Below, one piece after another: positions 21,091 to 33,826 of a stretch of 64,000 nucleotides of DNA. Within the stretch, counting starts at the first letter, position 1. The number at the start of each line of letters is the position of its first letter. The stretch spans positions 9,734,001 through 9,798,000 of the forward strand of contig JAFFJZ010000003.1 in NCBI GenBank assembly GCA_018340375.1. Direction: 5' to 3'. The notes below the pieces were generated by a model that saw only the letters and a list, made by a program, of their open reading frames with translations, was not told the DNA's origin and did no database searches. The DNA comes from Gonatopus flavifemur. Taxonomy: Eukaryota; Arthropoda; Insecta; Hymenoptera; Dryinidae. Made by a program: the position numbers and the translations under genes.

Positions 21091-24000
21091 ATTGTGAATT
21101 CAAAATTTTTGAATTAAAAATTTCACAACCCTGGAACGAAGTATGTCATAATCATGTTTTTGACTAATCATACGTTGGGAAAGAAATTACGCGACAAGGA
21201 AATACATTTTGGATTTGATGCATATTTTATTTTCCCGAAGACCATTGATTCGGATTCATAAAACATATCGTGGAACAAAAGAATATGCGCTTCGTTACTA
21301 TTCGAAGAAGATGATAGGTTTTTTTGAAGTAATTTTTGTATCAATGTGCATGTTTTTTCCACAACATTCTGTGAGAAAACTAATTCTGCATTCTCTTTCC
21401 GTTCACTATTGCTGTGAACAATTAAAACCAGACATCGCAAAATTCTATCACAGCTCTCTTTAAAATGCTATGGAATATTATTAAAATGTGATGAATCAGG
21501 AGTTTAAATGTCACCGATCTCAAGAACGTCTCAAGTGGGTTGTATTTTCAAATGGCATTTCAACCACTTCATAAGAATAGGAATTTAATAAAAAAGATTT
21601 TGTTATTTACTTCACGACATATATAACTATCTTTATATGACATAAAACTGAATATTTGAGTATTCCTATAATTTTATTACGAGAAAATGATGTACGAGGA
21701 AGAATTAACATAAAAAATATACTTTCTCGCTTTAAAATTGTATTGTTTCGAATTTATTATTGTACATTATCTGAAATATCTCCATAAAAACCAACCGTAA
21801 AACATATTAAGAAAATGATTTATGCAAAACTTGATACATCGTGTTAGATGATATTCAAATCATTGGTACATTCGAAGTACAGGTATCATCCATTATGCAT
21901 ACACACATTTATTCCCTACTTTTTCGTTAATCCGTTGACAGGTGATATACACGGCGTTTGAGACAACGCGTAATCATAAATGTGTTGAAGTCATGCAAAA
22001 TTGCCTTATAATTTGTGGAGCTTGAGAAATTAAACACCATCGTCGATCCGGAGATCTAATAATTATCTACAATACCTAGATAAAAAAAGACAGAGAGAGA
22101 AAGAGATTTTTTTTCCTTAAAAATACCGTTTGCACAATTACAATGTCACCGATAGAATTATTTTCTATTGTTGTCGATATATATGTCATGTCATTAGCGC
22201 GGATACTCGTAACTCGTACACAATTACCACCGGTATTTGTTTTCTCATGTTTTCTCATATTTTCTCATGTCAATGTCGTTTTTCTCCCGCGTAAATGAAA
22301 AATGATCAATTCAGTTGTTCATTTCGTCAAATGAGTTGATCATTTGACAAGCTATATAAAGTACGTAAGAGAATTTATTTATCAATCTACTCGTTTCAAA
22401 TTAACTACTTATTCACGAACTGTGAACCAACTGTACTTAAACATCGAATAAGAAATAATTGAATACGTTGGGTGTTTTTATGTAACAAGATATTTCACCT
22501 TCAAGCAAATTTGTTTTTATTTGGAATATGCGTCGATATTTCCTCAACAACAACAACAACAAGTGATAGTTATATTTGGTTGTGTATTATTCATTCTCCT
22601 GTTTCTCGTATGGAAAAGCATTCATTATTTTCCCGCCATTAGCTATCAAACACTCGCCACTGTCTTATGTATTATATTATCGACCTCATATATGATATAT
22701 GAATATTGGAATGTGACTTTTCACTTCCTCGTTCTTCTCAAAATGGACAAAACATCGTATTTGGAGAAAAACCTCTCGAGTATATTGTTCAAGAGTGTAA
22801 TTATCTGTAATTAATTTGTATTCAATCGTAAACGTGAAAGTAAGTTTCATTTCCCTCGATATACGCGATTGGAAAATTCATAGACAAGTTGAGGGATCGG
22901 TGATCATCGGCCGATATCCGAAGAATGTATAAATTTCTCAATATACAAGTTACGGAGAGATCATCATCAGTTCCTCTGGAATTTCTTCATAGTATGTACA
23001 TCCCATATTCGAATAGAGAACAATATCAATGTAATAATATTTTGCCAATTTCACGCAATACTTTCCACACAATCTATCTTCGTATTGAAAGAAAAAAAAT
23101 TATCACCACAAAACTCGCTTGGTTGATGGATAATATCTCGATTACTCAACCGATGTCCATTTATAACTAGCGGTTATTAGATATTTCACTGGGTACCCGA
23201 GGCTTCGCAAGGATCAAAAGTCCTTAGATGTAAACTTCATCTTGCGTTACTTCATGCATTGTGTATTTGTAAATCACAATGAAAAAACGGTTCCGTATGA
23301 AACATAGACTCGTTGAATATCTCTAGCACTTGCATTAAATCGCAATAATACACACTTACCGAGTGTGCCGTATGCCGAGTATCATACATATATTCAAGTA
23401 AAAACTACCGTGCACGTAGAACAGAGGAGAATTTGAGATGTGATTTGAATATATACATATTATTTCATCATATGATTTTCAATAACTAGCCGATGACAAC
23501 AACGACTCATTCGCGTTTACGACAAATTTCTCCATTTCCATGAGATCCAAATTCATGCATTGTAGGGTTTATACTATATACAGGCAGCAATAGAAAACTT
23601 CATCATCGTGGAAAGCGATATGAATTATTGTGGAATCGAACAACAGGCATATAAACTGTGTAATCGAACGTGTTGTTGGAGCGAGGCAATCGATGAAATT
23701 ACAATAAAATTACTGTTCTAGTATACCTGTATATGTATATATAAAGCAAAGACGGTTATGGACGACGAATGAGAAATATAACAGGATTCATTCTTTTATC
23801 ATCCATATCGCAATGAATACTCTGAAAAGTGAAAGGACTTTACTGTTTCATTTTTTTATCAATGTAATCGGAATGAATGTGTTCCACTTAACAAGTCGAT
23901 ATATTTTAATCACTAATCCTTGAAACAAAAAAAAATGTAGAATTCTTCTTCCCTTTTCAATTTGATAGATGAGTAATAACGAAGAAGAAGAAGAAGAAGA

Positions 24001-24419
24001 ATAAACGATGTTGTACGTATTTCTAGGTGAATTAGGAGTCATTTGTACGTTGATTTTCAACATTTCTCAATTCGCCTTTGAGAATTGATGATCCCAGTGG
24101 ATCGTTGGGTTTCTGTGGTGTTTATCTCATGACAGCATTGAGTAAAAATTGCAAATTATTGCTATTTTTCAAAAAACAATAAAATCGAAGTGAGACTCAG
24201 GGAAATTGATTTTGGTATCGCCTTCAAATTTCAGCAATGTCCAACATTGCTGAGCAAGCTTAGTAGAAATGACTCTAGGAATTCTCTACCAAAGCTTGCA
24301 ACCCCCTCACAAGGGTTTGACGAGCCCTTGAGAAGCTAAGATCACGCTAGAAAAATTGTCAAAATCATATACAAAGTGTATTGAATTATACAAAAATTAT
24401 ATATAATTTTGAAAATTTT
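21091..24419. other. Non-coding AT-rich sequence
   Basis: No supported gene. The frame at 22521-22814 encodes a Phe/Ile/Leu-rich 97-residue stretch after a CAA repeat but has no AUG, no family resemblance and no splice context, so I treat it as chance. A GAA-triplet tract lies at 23980-24002. Confidence 0.5.
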
Positions 24420-24839
24420 CCCACATGGGTGGAGTGATCTTCAACGGAGAGTATTCGGTGAATCAAAAAAAGGAAATATTGCTTGGAATGAATGACTGTT
24501 TAGAAAAGCGGACCCAGTTCCTTATCCTTACAATTACAGACGCTTCGGAAAACTGTGGCAGGATCTTTACCAATCCTCACCCTGGCGATTCCAAAGTAAC
24601 CAATTTTCATGGTTTACTTTCGGTTATTTTGTGGTTTGGTAAAAATGTGGTCAGAAAATGATTACCCAGATGGCTTTTACCATATAATGACCTATTTCTG
24701 ACCGGAAACTAATGGTTGCTTATTAGAAACAAATCTGTCCCCAAAAGATAACCAAAGAATATGGTCCGTTTTTGGAATCTTTTTGGTATTTTTTAGGTAA
24801 AAACCCAGAAAATTACCACGAAATAACTGCCTATGCAGG

Positions 24840-25500
24840 TATTGCCAAGACTGAAAAAAACCCAAGCTTGTCCCAAGGTTGGTACGTGTGTCAGAAACAA
24901 ACTTCCGTGAAGAACAATTGGCCCAATATTGTTCCATGATTGTCCCGCTGTTCCCAATGGATAGTCAGTCATGGTACATTTGTTAATATTTTTGAAATGG
25001 TCCCTACATTTGGTACAAGCTTGGCACAAGTGTCCAAATCGAGCATTCGTTGAGAACAATTGTGCCAATATTGCCCACATGAGTGGCACAATGTTTATAA
25101 ATATTGACTGAATTCTGATCAAAATTATAATTCAACAATAGAATCAAAATTGATTGAAATATCAAAGAACGCAAATTTTCCAATGATCATACAAGCTTGT
25201 CCCAGTCTTGTCACATTTTTTCCACCGTTTGAAGATAATTCATGTACGGTATTCTGAGGGAGAAAGTCATGAACTGAAATATGAATCAATTACTTTGGTC
25301 ATTCATATCTGCGATCAAAGGAGCATTGGTTGATGCTCGGTGAATGAATTGAACCGGGCCTGGCAAAACCACTGGCCCAAGCTTCTCCTGATCTCATCAT
25401 TTCCAAGCCTGGGCCAAGTTTGGTCAATTGTTCAAGACAAGTCTGTGCCAGGCTTCGTCCATCATTGGGCCATTGGTCCTAGACACACATGGGCGGAAAA
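24840..25500. repeat. Degenerate repeat-rich tract (TTGGCACAAG/GGCCCAAT words)
   Basis: Words such as TTGGCACAAG, GGCCCAATATTG, TGTGCCAATATTG, GGCCAAG and TTGTCCCA recur at irregular spacing in both orientations, unlike the neighbouring sequence. The pattern suggests an old inverted or tandem repeat. No clear ends or ORF are visible. Confidence 0.4.
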
Positions 25501-25699
25501 TCATCAAAATTGAGATTGGTTGAATTTTGATTGGACTTTGGTCAATTTTTATTGAAAAAAATGTCCCAAACGACCCAAAAGTTACCAAAACCAAGATTTT
25601 TCACCAAAATGTAATCGAAAATTTTGGTCGCTTGTCGGTTCACCCAGATCCGCTAGTTCACCCAGAAACCTGTTCTATCAATACTCAGCCTGTTAACAA

Positions 25700-28500
25700 C
25701 TTCGGTATATCTTGCTGAGGTGATTAGGCTCCAATACTTGTATATTTGCATAATATTATTATCATATGTTATTGACGATTTGAAGGATTCCAATAAGATT
25801 AATTCATTTTGAGAAAAAGAATTTGTCCTCAAAATGAACAGAACCACGAATATCTTATTAAAGTAAAAAAAACTGTGTATCATCGTGCATGCACCTTGCT
25901 CCAACAAAAAGAGAAATCTTTGCGAGGCTGCGAGAAATCTGTGGAATATAAAAACTGTACCGATGCTCGGGTCAATTGAATCCTCTTCGTTAGATGCAAG
26001 GAGAGAGCGAAGAAGAGAAAAAGAGAATAATGTAATGTGTATTCGTGGATAATTAAAGGAGATATGTATAAATGCGTTACGTGACCCAATCCAACAATTG
26101 TTACTTTCGGATCATATTTGAAATATGTGTATATTCAAAATGATTAACAAGAATCCCACTTACGGTTAACTGTATTTCTGATAATAATTAGTTTGTTTAG
26201 AATCGACTCGAGAGAGTAACTCCGATACTCCTTTTCTTGTTACATCTGTACCTTCTTATTAAATTATATAACAGTTACACCTATGTGGTTGCACGAGGAT
26301 CAATACGTGCACGTGTACGTATTGTCAGACGTATGTACGTACCGTATACATAAGAAGACTTCGATCAGTATTTAATGAAAGCACTGTCGCAATATCCTAA
26401 CATACATTGAAATACTTAACAACTCGGCTGGGTAAAAAGCACAATTTATGTTGATTGAACAACATCTTTGTTGCAACAAAATAGAAAATTCAATTGAAAT
26501 TTCGCAATTTCCTTCACACATGTTGTACCCTTGTTGCACATTTGTTGGGATTTTTCATAACGTATTTATGTTTGTTTCTCCTCATCATTTTCATTACGAT
26601 GTCTGTTCTCTTCGTCTCCCCATTATCCTTTTCAGCGGATCGCTATGAATATTTGTCTAATTTTCCTTGTCTCTCATTGATTGATGTTACAAATCCTGAT
26701 GAATAATTGCCAAGTCTTTGATAAATGTATGCGTAATTGAGACGATGATTTTTTCTTAAGATTTCACTGTTACTTCTCTGCTGTAATTATCCTTTTACAA
26801 ATACATCCACGATAGTACTCGCGCGCGTGCTTAATGATAAAGCACAGAGTCATGATTTAGTTGAATATAAATGCATGTGAAAATCACTCGATGAAAATAA
26901 AACTCCTTATACCTTCATTAAAATCCTTAGGAGAAACAACGTGCGTTTGTTTTGATGTATGAGAGGAAAAAATACTTGTTGAAATCTGTGAATCCGTTGA
27001 TTCGTGTAATATAAAATTATATTAAATGGTATGGATTGATTTGCAAGATTCTCTCACAAGAAAGTGACATGGAAATGTTGGAGATACCAATAGAACTAAC
27101 AATCACCATTGTGAATTCAGAATTTGATGTTACATTTTCATAAGGGTTGCTACAATCTTTACTGTTTACTAAAATTGAGAATAATCCTTTTAAATATGAG
27201 GCTAGTACATATTCCTCTAAGTTTTAGAGGATTGAAGTGGGAGCTCCTATTGAGAAGAAGATGTACTAAGCTCATATTATAAAGTAGATTCTAATTTCTA
27301 GAATATGACTTTTTGGGTGTGATATTCCAAGGAAATACGAATCTTTTGAGCCAAGTCTGGGTTCATAAGAAGTGAATACACGTTCATGAAGTGTTCAAAC
27401 ATGACATAAAATCAGATTGAAAAAGTCAATAAAGAAACCATTTCTGTACAACGCTCGAAAGCTGTGCAAAGAGTAATAAAACAGAGAAAAACTACCCCTA
27501 GATTTGAATTACATTCTCTATTCCGCTGTTCCACAATAAAATGCTACAATCACTCTACGAAGTACAGTGATTATGGACAATGATCGTGTATCCGATGACC
27601 CATCATCACACATCCGAATCAAATGCTTGAATCATTTACATATCCCCTGCACAACGCATATTCGAAACCTTCTAAAAGGGAAACGATTGATTCGCATTCA
27701 TGAGATAAAATATTAATTACTTCAATCATCCTTGTGGCATTCATTATCTCCTCACTTTCACATAAATAATTACAACTTTATGTCGAATATTAATTCTTTG
27801 TTTCAAGTCATTTGTTGATAATCGCGCCATTCTTCTTCATACGTGGAATCAGTCTTTACGAAGATTCATTTTCAAAGAAGAAAATTTCAAAATTGAGATT
27901 TCGATCAGTCTTGTTTCGACATAATGTGATTTTAATATTTTCCCGTTGAATTGCTGCATGCTATTCGGCTTGTAATCATATGTTTTTAATCATATACCGT
28001 TGAAGTGAATCAACCTGAGCACAATTCTCTTTTGTAATTCTACATCGTACTGCGCTTCATAATATACAATTTACAATCTTTTCGAATCATGTGGAGGATT
28101 TAATACTGGGGATGTGTATCAAGTTAGTAAGGTGACCTATGTTAGAAAGTAACAATAATGGAAACTCGCGAGTAGTGTATTCTCTTTTGTAACTTGAAAA
28201 TCAACAAAATATCGTAGCCAAGAGGTGTATCTTGACAACGTTTGTTTATCGAATTCATTCGGATTTCTGTGAGATCATATTTGTAATTTCACTCACCTGG
28301 ATCGCTTATAATTGCGCTCTGGAATGATTTCCTCGATTTTAAAGTAAATAGTTGAGGGGTTTTCGCAAAATGCGTTGTATTGTAAATAAAAACGCTTATC
28401 TGAGACATCAAGACGTAGTAAACATGAATATTTTGGATTTAAATTAAATTCTTGATAAATAACTAAGTGTTCAAGAATTCAAACAAATAATTTTTATTAT
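25700..28500. other. Non-coding AT-rich sequence
   Basis: I see nothing supportable as a gene. Only short random open frames are present; a small palindromic cluster with ACGTGCACGTGTACGT lies near 26305. Confidence 0.5.
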
Positions 28501-28575
28501 GCACAACAATTTTAGATAAGTTTCAGACGAGTTTCAGACAAGAATAAGTCTGAAACTTATGCAAAAGTGTTGTGC
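28501..28575. repeat. Short hairpin
   Basis: The left arm (GCACAACAATTTTAGATAAG, 28501 onward, then TTTCAGAC) pairs with the right arm from 28548 (GTCTGAAACTTATGC, ending GTGTTGTGC at 28575). A direct copy of GTTTCAGAC lies in the loop. No coding content. Confidence 0.6.
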
Positions 28576-30521
28576 AAGTCATCTAAAATCTGTTTAAAAG
28601 ATATTGTGAAACACAAAATGTTTATTGGGCGGTTTATGGATCCATGAATTTATGAAATTCAATACCATTCAAAAGAAATATTACAAATTGCTGCTCCGAG
28701 TTTAGAAATTACCCAAAACTTTTTAATAAATCCTTCCGTGACGAATTTCCTTTTATACCGTCAATCGATTGAGTGTAGGAAAAGTAAAAATGTTATACTA
28801 AAATACCGTGTCACGTGAATGAAGTAATGACGAGATCACGTTCGTCGAAGTTGTGGTACAAAAAAAATCGCGTACAAGGGTCGATGTATGCGCTAGCGTA
28901 TGATCATAATACAGGAATGATGAATTCTCTTTCAATAAATCTGGTGTTTTCGAATGAATATTCTCACGTAAACGCTTTATAACATCCAGATAATAGTCTC
29001 TATTAACTATTTGACCTTTCGAAAGAAATTCTAAATGCACAATTTAACGATGAACAAAGAACATAGAGAGCAAAAGTTTCAAGAAATTGAAAAAATTTCA
29101 TCAGCAAATCGAAATCAAGAGAAATTCTTTGATAAATTTATCGCAAAATGATGACTGATATTTGTGATAATCCTACTCTAATTGCTGGACACTCAATCGA
29201 TTTTTAACATCCCACACACTTTTAATTTTTCTCCAATTTAAAACGAATGCAATGTCATGCGAATTATTCAATCTGATTATTATCGAATATAATTTTCATA
29301 CTCAGCATGAATATGTACTTACCTAGAATTGCTATTTCGAATCATCGATTCCTGATGATTTTTTGATGGAGTATTACCAACCCTTCCATTGAATTTCAAG
29401 AGATTCGAATCTTCTACTGAAATCCACGAGAAATTTTCAATATATCATTCTTTCAACTATAATTCCAACAATTCAATAAGAATACTTATGTAATACAATT
29501 ATTTACTCGATTCAACAGATAATAGATACATATCAAATTCAATCATACAAAATATACTCACCATATCACTTTGAAATCTCAAAAATATACGATGAATAGA
29601 TTCATTATCCATAATAATATTCCATTACTTAGATGTACTTGTAAAACCGAGTTTGATAAAGTCATTCCAATAATTCATATGATTTTCTCGATATAAAAAG
29701 TCAATAATAACATTTCTACGGCAATGGTTTTACACGGCAATGAATTATTATATATTATATATGAGGATAAAATAGGGATCAGGTAAATCAATGATATCGA
29801 TAAAAATGGAACGATTGGGTGAAAGAGTTGAAATTTATTTGAATTAGAGTTATCGATCGATTTTAATATATTCGAATGATCCATGTTACATAAAATATAT
29901 AATCCACTATATTTACCTTGGAACTTTGAATCTGGAAAACTTATACCATAATTGTAACATCTATTTTAAATTCAAAGAGATTTGTGTTACTGCATACGCT
30001 TGATCGGATGTTGTATGAGAGTGAAAGTGGTTCACTATTACGAAACCTATTCACTTCCGACAAAATAAATTGCGATAATTTTGGTAAACAATGTAATTCA
30101 CGTTTATGTATTGATTTATGGATATATTTTATGTCTTATTACTTTCTTTTCACGAAATTGATATTGTAGAATTTACAATAAATTATTGAAAACCCTGCAA
30201 GGGATTCCCTGCATAGTTCAAGAAATTAGAATTGAAAAATATAGGGGTAAATTCGGGGATTTCACCTAATGCAGCGTTTTTCTCCCAATACTCTGTGATT
30301 CTTAGACTTCAGATAGAATGAGTTGATTCTCAATCTTTTTCATTGATTCAGATTCAGAGATTACTTTGAAGTATTCGTTGAAAAGCCGACAACCATGCGT
30401 GATAGGTCACACAATTTGATACGATGGTTGTTTTATGTGGAAATCACATCTGCAGGGGAGAGCTAAACATTAATAGTAACAATTATTGAAAATCTTATCA
30501 ATTGAGTCTTTATTATACGTA
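28576..30521. other. Non-coding AT-rich sequence
   Basis: No gene is supported on either strand; all open frames are short and low-complexity. Confidence 0.5.
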
Positions 30522-30695
30522 TAGGGGAGAGTTGCACAAAATGATCCCTCAAGGTGAAAATAACCCTTTGTGGCCTTACGAAACCTGCAAAGGTTCTATC
30601 AGGTCCTTATCAAGTCCCCAGGTCCTAACCAAATCTAGGGAATGCCATCAATCGATTCTACCCGGATTTGGATCATTTTGTGCATTTTTCCCCTA
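30522..30695. mobile_element. Compact MITE with 28-bp terminal inverted repeats
   Basis: The left end TAGGGGAGAGTTGCACAAAA followed by TGATCC pairs with the right end GGATCATTTTGTGCATTTTT followed by CCCCTA. At 174 bp it is non-coding. The clean ends suggest a more recent insertion than most repeats here. Confidence 0.8.
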
Positions 30696-33600
30696 AATAC
30701 AATCAAGAATCTCGATTGTAAAGGAGACGGAGTGAAAACGACGTCAAAGATTTTCTCAAAAAGTTCGATTCAAGATGTAAGAATAATCCCACTTTATGTC
30801 GAATTGATATAGTTCGACTGTTTGAGTCAAACTCCATTTCACATCACCGATAGTCTCCAGTCTTCTTATTTGTGCTTATCCCTCGTTCTTGAGAAGATGA
30901 GACATAGAGGACATTTACAGAATATCCACAGTACATTGCAGTGAGAATGTTTCAAACATTTATAGAATGTCTAAAAAATGTCCGTAAATCACTCACAAAG
31001 TTCCATGAAATGTTCATAGTGTTATTAAAAGTACAAAGAATGAACGAATTGAGAAGTAACGCTTTCAACTATCCATCTCCAATCGCAGCATTGATAGAAA
31101 AATTGAAAACAGCTCAGAAACCATTCCGATGCATATTTTGTTTCCAGTTTCCAGGATTCACTGGTTCTTTTCTCTGTGAGTTGAAAGAAAATATGAATGG
31201 AAAATCAATACATTGTTCATACAGAAGGATCACTTTCAATTATTAAAATAAATTCATGACCCTTGAACTTTACACATGAATCTTAAATCAAATTTATCAA
31301 GAAAGACCACTGAAAATTTTTCCTCTGTGGAATCAATAGCCGCAACAAGAATAATATTTATCTTTCGAGAAGATTAATTTTGGGAACAATTCTGATGACC
31401 TTTGATGTATAACCAATTTAAATAAGTATTTATTCTTTCCATTAAAATATTGATACTTGAAATTCAGATGGAATCGAAATGTTATAAAGTATAATGAGAT
31501 GTAGAATCGAATTCTACTTACCCGTTGAGAGAAATTAATAGTTTTATGGTTCAAAGAATGATTGCACTATTCACATTTAGCATTACCTTTACTTCAGATA
31601 CTTTCTGTATCCATTCGTATCTCTACTTACACGTAAAACAGTTTTTGCGGTATGGACGTGACATGAATTATGCGGATAATATCATTCATAACTTTTTATC
31701 CAAGAAAGGATTCTGTCCATAATAAACCCTGTTGGTGGATCACGAGGAGTATGATCGATTAGAAATGTTATGCGTTTATTTTTCTGTGGTAATGGATATG
31801 GTGATCCATCAAACGTTAACGATATTTCATAAACTCAGGTAAAGGAATGTAAATGATCTGAACATTATAATTTTATTTCAAAGGTACGGTGAATGTATGT
31901 ACGATTGTTTAGGAATTGTATATGAATTCTAGAATAGTACGTTAAAGAATAGTAACAAGGACCGTCAATGGCCCTTCTAAACGCCTGAAGTTATGTTTGC
32001 TGGGATTGTTCATCAAGAGGGAAAGTAAAAAATTCCATACTTACCAAGAAAGTGTATGTAATTTGCGTGAATCCGCAATTTTGGACAAACGATTAACATT
32101 TTTGTCACAAAATTGACTCGTATTTCCAAATGGATGGAATAAAGTTATCTTGAGTGAGTTATATTCTGCAGGAATGGGATGAAAGTAAGCGTTTTCGTCC
32201 CGCTCGAACATATTCATCTGGAATCTATCGATTTCTTGCCCAAAAATAGGGCTAGAAACAGAAACTTTGCTTGCAGGTGTGGGGAGAAAATTCTGTTCCA
32301 ATAGAAGTTTCGAGCAAAATAAACGAGTTAAAAGAATCCATTGAACCCGAGGAATGAAATTTCATGAGATTTGGTCAGAACATTGTCCGAGATTCAATCA
32401 GATTCATATTGAAAGAATTTATTATTCTGATCAAATCTCATTGAAAAATCGCTGGATGAGATTCCATCAGAACATTGTCCGAGATTCAATGAGAATCAAT
32501 GGACTTTTTTAACCAGGGCGTCCATTCCAATATTCATTACTCACAAAACAAAGAAATTTCTTGCAACTGAAATAAGAATAAAATAATAGACACAAACACT
32601 GCGGAACTATAGGGTCGAAATGTCTTATAAATTATAATAACTTCCATTATTCATATTCCTATAGAATATGCATATTCTTGCATACAACATGTAATAGTTT
32701 CTTTCTAATATTGTACATAAAAATATCAATATTAATTCGTATATAATTCATATATAATTCTATATACGTTATATATAAGTTCGAAATTTTTCCCCATTTG
32801 GGTGAATAGGATGAATAGAATATTTGAGGAATATTATGCCGAGAACAGCATCCCGTTTATTTTTGTCATCATAGAAAATCTATAGAATTTCAATAATATT
32901 TCAGAAGGTTCAAAGAACCACCGGTGGCTTTTTGTACAAAAAAATATATATTGTTCCCGAAATAGCGATGGGCAATTTTTGACATAATCGATTGTATTTT
33001 TTTCTGAAAATAAGACTTCTAAAGTATCTAGTTGATGCGAATTTTTATAAAAATATACCGATATATTCTTCATAGAAAGCATCGCTCATCATTATTTCAG
33101 GAACAAATCTCTGGGATGTTCATTGACAGAATATTTATTTGAAAATCGATTCACGCGTGTATCCTGTATTCGACTTTCATATTTAATTGAAATTCTCAGA
33201 TACGGAAAATTGGCATCGAAATAATTACGTGCGAGGGTATATAATGTAAAATAAAAAGAAAAAGAATAATAACGCAACTAATCATGATGAAAATATATTA
33301 TTCTAACACAATGTGTTTAACTCGAATTTTTATTCATGAGTCATCATCAAACTATCGAAAATGTTCCAGCACAATTGTATCATCGTTATATCCTTATATA
33401 TTATTTATAGTAAATCATTGAAACTTCTTACAGAAAAATTTATAATTGCTAGGTACATAAAACCGTTGCATAAAAAACATATATTTATACATATGCTCGT
33501 ATGTCCAGAAAAAATCCACCATGGAACGTTTGTTCAATTGCGATATAAACAATTTTCCACTGGTATATACCTGCTTATTACAATACCACTGGCAGGATTA

Positions 33601-33754
33601 TAAAATCCAACAATATTACCAGAAAACATTAACAAGCGACAGAAACCGATATCTGTCATATAATCATTTTTATTTATTTATCATTTTTTTCTTCATTTAT
33701 CGTCTCTTAAATTTGTTACTAATATACATTTCTTGCACAATTATATATACATAA
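30696..33754. other. Non-coding AT-rich sequence
   Basis: No gene is supported. A 101-codon frame at 30941-31246 has no recognisable features. The only notable structure is the repeated unit listed at 32360-32500. Confidence 0.5.
32360..32500. repeat. Direct repeat pair
   Basis: TCAGAACATTGTCCGAGATT followed by CAAT occurs exactly at 32375-32398 and 32467-32490, each preceded by ATGAGATT. Between them lies an inverted CTGATCAAATCTCATTGA. The spacing is 92 nt. It looks like two units of a diverged tandem or foldback repeat. Confidence 0.6.
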
Positions 33755-33826
33755 CCTAGTGGGATAAGAAAATTTTGGAATATTCTATTCCAACCGAACG
33801 TTCCGAAGGTTTTTCTCCCACTAGGG
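33755..33826. repeat. Short hairpin element
   Basis: CCTAGTGGGATAAGAAAA (33755) pairs with TTTTTCTCCCACTAGG (to 33826). The loop contains GGAATATTC and GAACGTTC palindromes. It is 72 bp and may be a solo terminal-repeat hairpin of a MITE. Confidence 0.6.
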
